From Prochilodus magdalenae (Eukaryota; Chordata; Actinopteri; Characiformes; Prochilodontidae), in NCBI GenBank assembly GCA_024036415.1, contig JAMWET010003472.1:1-64000 (forward strand): a stretch of 64,000 nucleotides of DNA. The letters are read 5' to 3'. The first letter of the stretch is position 1. Each line of letters begins with the position of its first letter. The notes beneath the pieces were generated by a model. It worked only from the letters and a program-made list of their open reading frames with translations. It made no database searches and had not been told where the DNA came from. Below, piece after piece: positions 61,246-64,000 of this stretch. Made by a program: the position numbers and the translations under genes.

Positions 61246-61730
61246 ATCAGCTCCACTGACCATACAGGACACTCTGTAGTTCCAGACTGTAGTCCATCTG
61301 TTTCTCTGTGTACTGTATTACCCTGTTCTTCAATGGGCAGGACCCCCACAGGACCACCACAGAGCAGGTAGTATGTGGGTGGTGGATCATTCTCAGCACA
61401 CTGCAGTGCACATGACTGACGTGGTGGTGGTGTTTAGTGTGTGTGGTGCTGGTGTTAGTGGATCAGGGACACAGCAGTGCTGCTGGAGTGTTTAGACACT
61501 GTGTCCACTGCACTGTCCACTCTCTAGTTAGGACACTGCCTACCATTGCTGGTCCACCTTGTAAGATGGAGACAGTCCAGAGGACGATAGTCTCATCTGC
61601 TGCTAGGGCCACGGAGTGCAGTGTTGACGGTCATGGACCTCTAGTCCTTCATCGGTGGACACAGGGCACTGTTGGGCTGGATGGTTTTGGTTGGTAGATG
61701 ATTCTCAGCGATTCTCAAGTTCAGCAGCAC
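61246..61730 (+). mobile_element. palindromic-family element, one-armed copy with insertions
   Basis: Matches 22988-23490 from GATCAGCTCCACTGACCATA onward; the right arm is absent. From about 61365 small insertions recur every 10-20 bp compared with the two clean copies, as in the Tc1-derived copy at 57840. The 14-bp loop units are absent. Confidence 0.85.
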
Positions 61731-62159
61731 AACACACATCTGATCATAATCAAATTTCTGGACTTATCTGATCATATGAGCAGCACACAGTGCGTGTAGA
61801 AGCTTACTCTGATTTCTTTCATTGGATTTTGTTGATCACTATATTGCAACAAATCCTTTTCTAGCAATGTTGAAATTGCGTTTGATTAATTAAAAGATTT
61901 AAATGCTTATTTTTGATTGACATGTTCATATTTATCACGTCCCATGACGTTTCAGGTTTATCTTGTTTGTCACATCACCTCCTGTGAGTTTATTGGCTGG
62001 TTCCAAAGCAAGAATCCAGTCACTGTCTGACTCATGTAGATCCAGAGTTTCCCTATATGCTGTTTATTTACATGCACGTTAACATGTCAATCAAATTTCT
62101 GCCAATACTAGAAAAGCTCATTCCTGGTATTTGTAGTTTCCTGAGTATTATGTCAATGT
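61731..62159. other. unique AT-rich sequence
   Basis: No gene or repeat recognised. Confidence 0.4.
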
Positions 62160-62162
62160 CAT

Positions 62163-62950
62163 GTACACGACCAGCCAAAAGTTCAGACACACCACCTCTA
62201 AATGGATGTAGTCGGTGGTCTTAAAGACTCTACAGTGGTACACTAAACAGCTCCACCTGCTGAGAGTCTAAACCAGTCCATATCCTGCTACACCACATCT
62301 ACTCCTGATGTACACAGTATGCTCAGTTCTCACTTCCATATATCGGCACCTCTCTATATATATTTAGTCGGATGAAAAAAACTTTTGATGCCTCTTTTTC
62401 TGCACAGTGTAAAAGCTCATCTACAAGTTCTCTCTTTCGGCACAATATAGTGACTATTCATGGTGGTAGTAAACGTGCCAATAGAATCGTAACTTTCCAA
62501 ACCTGCCCAGCAGTAATAAAGCTCCTTGTTACTCATAATTCAGCTCCACTGCCAGAGGTAAGGGAAGGTGCTCCGCATTCCTCCTGTACAGCTCCACCTC
62601 TGGAGTATAGGTGGACTTAGGTTCTATCAGCTACTGAGAGGGTTTAAGGAAGCTGCTGGATCCTCCTATACAATTCCATCTTGAGGGGGTTAAAGCTGGA
62701 CTGGAATAATTCGCATCTGAGAGGTTTATAAGGTGGACTGTACAATTCCATGCAGAAGGTTATAGGGTATAATTCATGGAGGTTTTAAGGGGGACTGTAT
62801 AATTCCATGAGAGGGTTTTAAGGTGGACTGTATAATTCCTTGAGGGCTAGTTTATAGTTTGATGTCTTTACTTTTATTCTAAAGTAAAGATTTAAGATAC
62901 ACAAGAGAACCTGCTATGACGAGCCGGGTCTGAACTTTTCACTGGTACTA
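62163..62950. mobile_element. probable Tc1/mariner-type non-autonomous element
   Basis: The left end ACCAGCCAAAAGTTCAGACA is inverted on the right as GTCTGAACTTTTCACTGGT, with TA nearby on both sides. The interior is non-coding and includes decayed tandem units around GGTGGACTGTATAATTCC (62630-62850). The AAAAGTTCAGACAC-type end is widespread among fish Tc1-like elements. Confidence 0.7.
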
Positions 62951-63336
62951 TAGTTGGATTAAAGGGTTGCACTGAAGTGCTTTACTGCTGATCACTTCTC
63001 TCGCTTTGCGGCACTGCCATTTTGTTTTAAATGAAAGGGGTTTAAAATGAAAAGAACAGAGCTGTACTGACGTCAGATCCTTTGCCGTTAGGTGCTGGGT
63101 GTTCTAGGAAGTTTCAGCACAGTTGTATAAATTTCCCAGTGCCTTTTTGACCCAAGACTTTTTCAGTTTTACTTCAGTTTTCTTTTGCAAAGTGACTCAT
63201 AATGTCTCCGAAGTACGTCCGTACTCAGCAAAGCTTCATCCATCGGAGAAAAAAGACTTTCATGGTGACTTGTTAATTTACACTATTTCTATTGGTCAGT
63301 TCATCATGAACTATTCAACTGTTCATTGACAGTTAA
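62951..63336. other. unique sequence
   Basis: No feature recognised; the frame 63123-63329 has no domain. Confidence 0.4.
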
Positions 63337-63337
63337 A

Positions 63338-63997
63338 GCCAGCAAGAATCAACCGACAGGAATCAGGATTCAGGTTCCACACTCAACTGTGCATGTGACA
63401 TACAGCCCTTCATTGACAGACGGCTGCACCACGCAGGACTACATGCACACAGACCGTTACCACGACTGTCCTTAACACCACGTCACCGTCACCAAAGACT
63501 GCAGTGGTGTCGTACCAGACTGTCATGGAGTGACTCAGAATGGCAGCGGGTCATCTTCAGTGACGAGTCCCGCTTTAGTCTTGGTGGAGACGCCCAACGA
63601 ATCCGTGTGTGGAGGCACCGTGGTCAGCACCAAGATAAACGGTTTGCTGTCACACGTCCAGAAGACCTGGTTTTTTTTGTTTGTCTCCCCGCTCCACCTC
63701 CACCCCCTACCGCACCATCTGCAGGAACTGTGTGAGGATGTTTAAGCTGCATGGGATAGGGATTATCACGGACTCCCATTAGGAAACCTCTACGTAGCAG
63801 CTCCAGTCTACCGAGACGTCTGGCGTGTTGGGTTAGCGAACACGGCGGCCCGACGCCATACTGAGAGACAGACTTCTGTATGTGTAGCTCAATAAATATT
63901 GATCATATCAGTCTATTTATCATCAGTTATTGATCCTGGTCACCTTTATCTTCCTTCCCAACACACCCGCACTCCCACACCTCCTTCTGGGTGCAGT
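63338..63997 (+). mobile_element. Tc1-derived non-autonomous element, near-complete copy
   Basis: The left end is damaged (GCCAGCAAGAATCAACC). The right end CTTCTGGGTGCAGT is followed by TA at 63998-63999, just inside the window edge. It contains the first-Asp region, the shared deletion joint (with a T-rich insertion near 63670-63690) and the C-terminal part, which has small insertions at 63755-63810. The 5' HTH region is shortened. Confidence 0.9.
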
Positions 63998-64000
63998 TAT

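Overview
The window looks like intergenic or intronic DNA from a ray-finned fish. The evidence is the mix of decayed Tc1/mariner copies, tRNA-derived SINEs, the 3' tail of an L2-like LINE, palindromic MITE-like elements and very abundant microsatellites. An ostariophysan (characin or catfish type) is my guess from repeat flavour only. I find no intact protein-coding gene, no rRNA or functional tRNA gene, no CRISPR array and no bacterial or viral gene set. Nearly all long open frames are read-throughs of tandem repeats or of decayed transposons.

Layout. 1-890 has a weak Ty3/gypsy-like integrase remnant. 895-5090 is a noisy 34-bp satellite. 6190-8850 holds two related arrays of a 31-bp CCAAT-containing unit. 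10.3-12.7 kb holds a higher-order minisatellite and a 67-bp minisatellite. 13.6-14.75 kb is the 3' end of an L2-like LINE in which a 21-bp minisatellite has grown. 15-33 kb mixes unique sequence with Tc1-derived copies, SINEs, a palindromic family and microsatellites. 32.6-35.6 kb holds two related segments, one interrupted by a TA-rich hairpin. 39.4-42.7 kb is GAAT-rich higher-order repeat. 43.5-48.3 kb has two large fold-back elements, a small MITE and a TA-flanked transposon relic. 49.7-51.3 kb has 54-bp and 47-bp arrays. 54.9-56.0 kb is a 10-bp array, followed by polypurine and then polypyrimidine DNA to 57.3 kb. 57.8-64 kb holds more Tc1-derived, MITE and palindromic copies.

How the parts relate. 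Most repeats belong to a few families with several copies here. (1) A Tc1-derived element with TIR GCTGCACCCAGAAGGA; six copies carry the same internal deletion of the catalytic core, so it probably spread as a non-autonomous element. (2) A palindromic element at 22988, 43517 and 61246. (3) A dispersed repeat, R1, at 15025, 29300, 31529 and 38395 with a helix-turn-helix-like peptide. (4) An L2-like LINE 3' end at 13630, 24950 and 26525.

The only hint of a host gene is a TATA box, a Kozak ATG and a consensus splice donor at 53434-53526; this is speculative. I found no convincing new biochemical system. The most interesting signals are structural and evolutionary: fold-backs, arrays with unusual periodicity, a minisatellite seeded in a LINE, and signs of uneven assembly quality.
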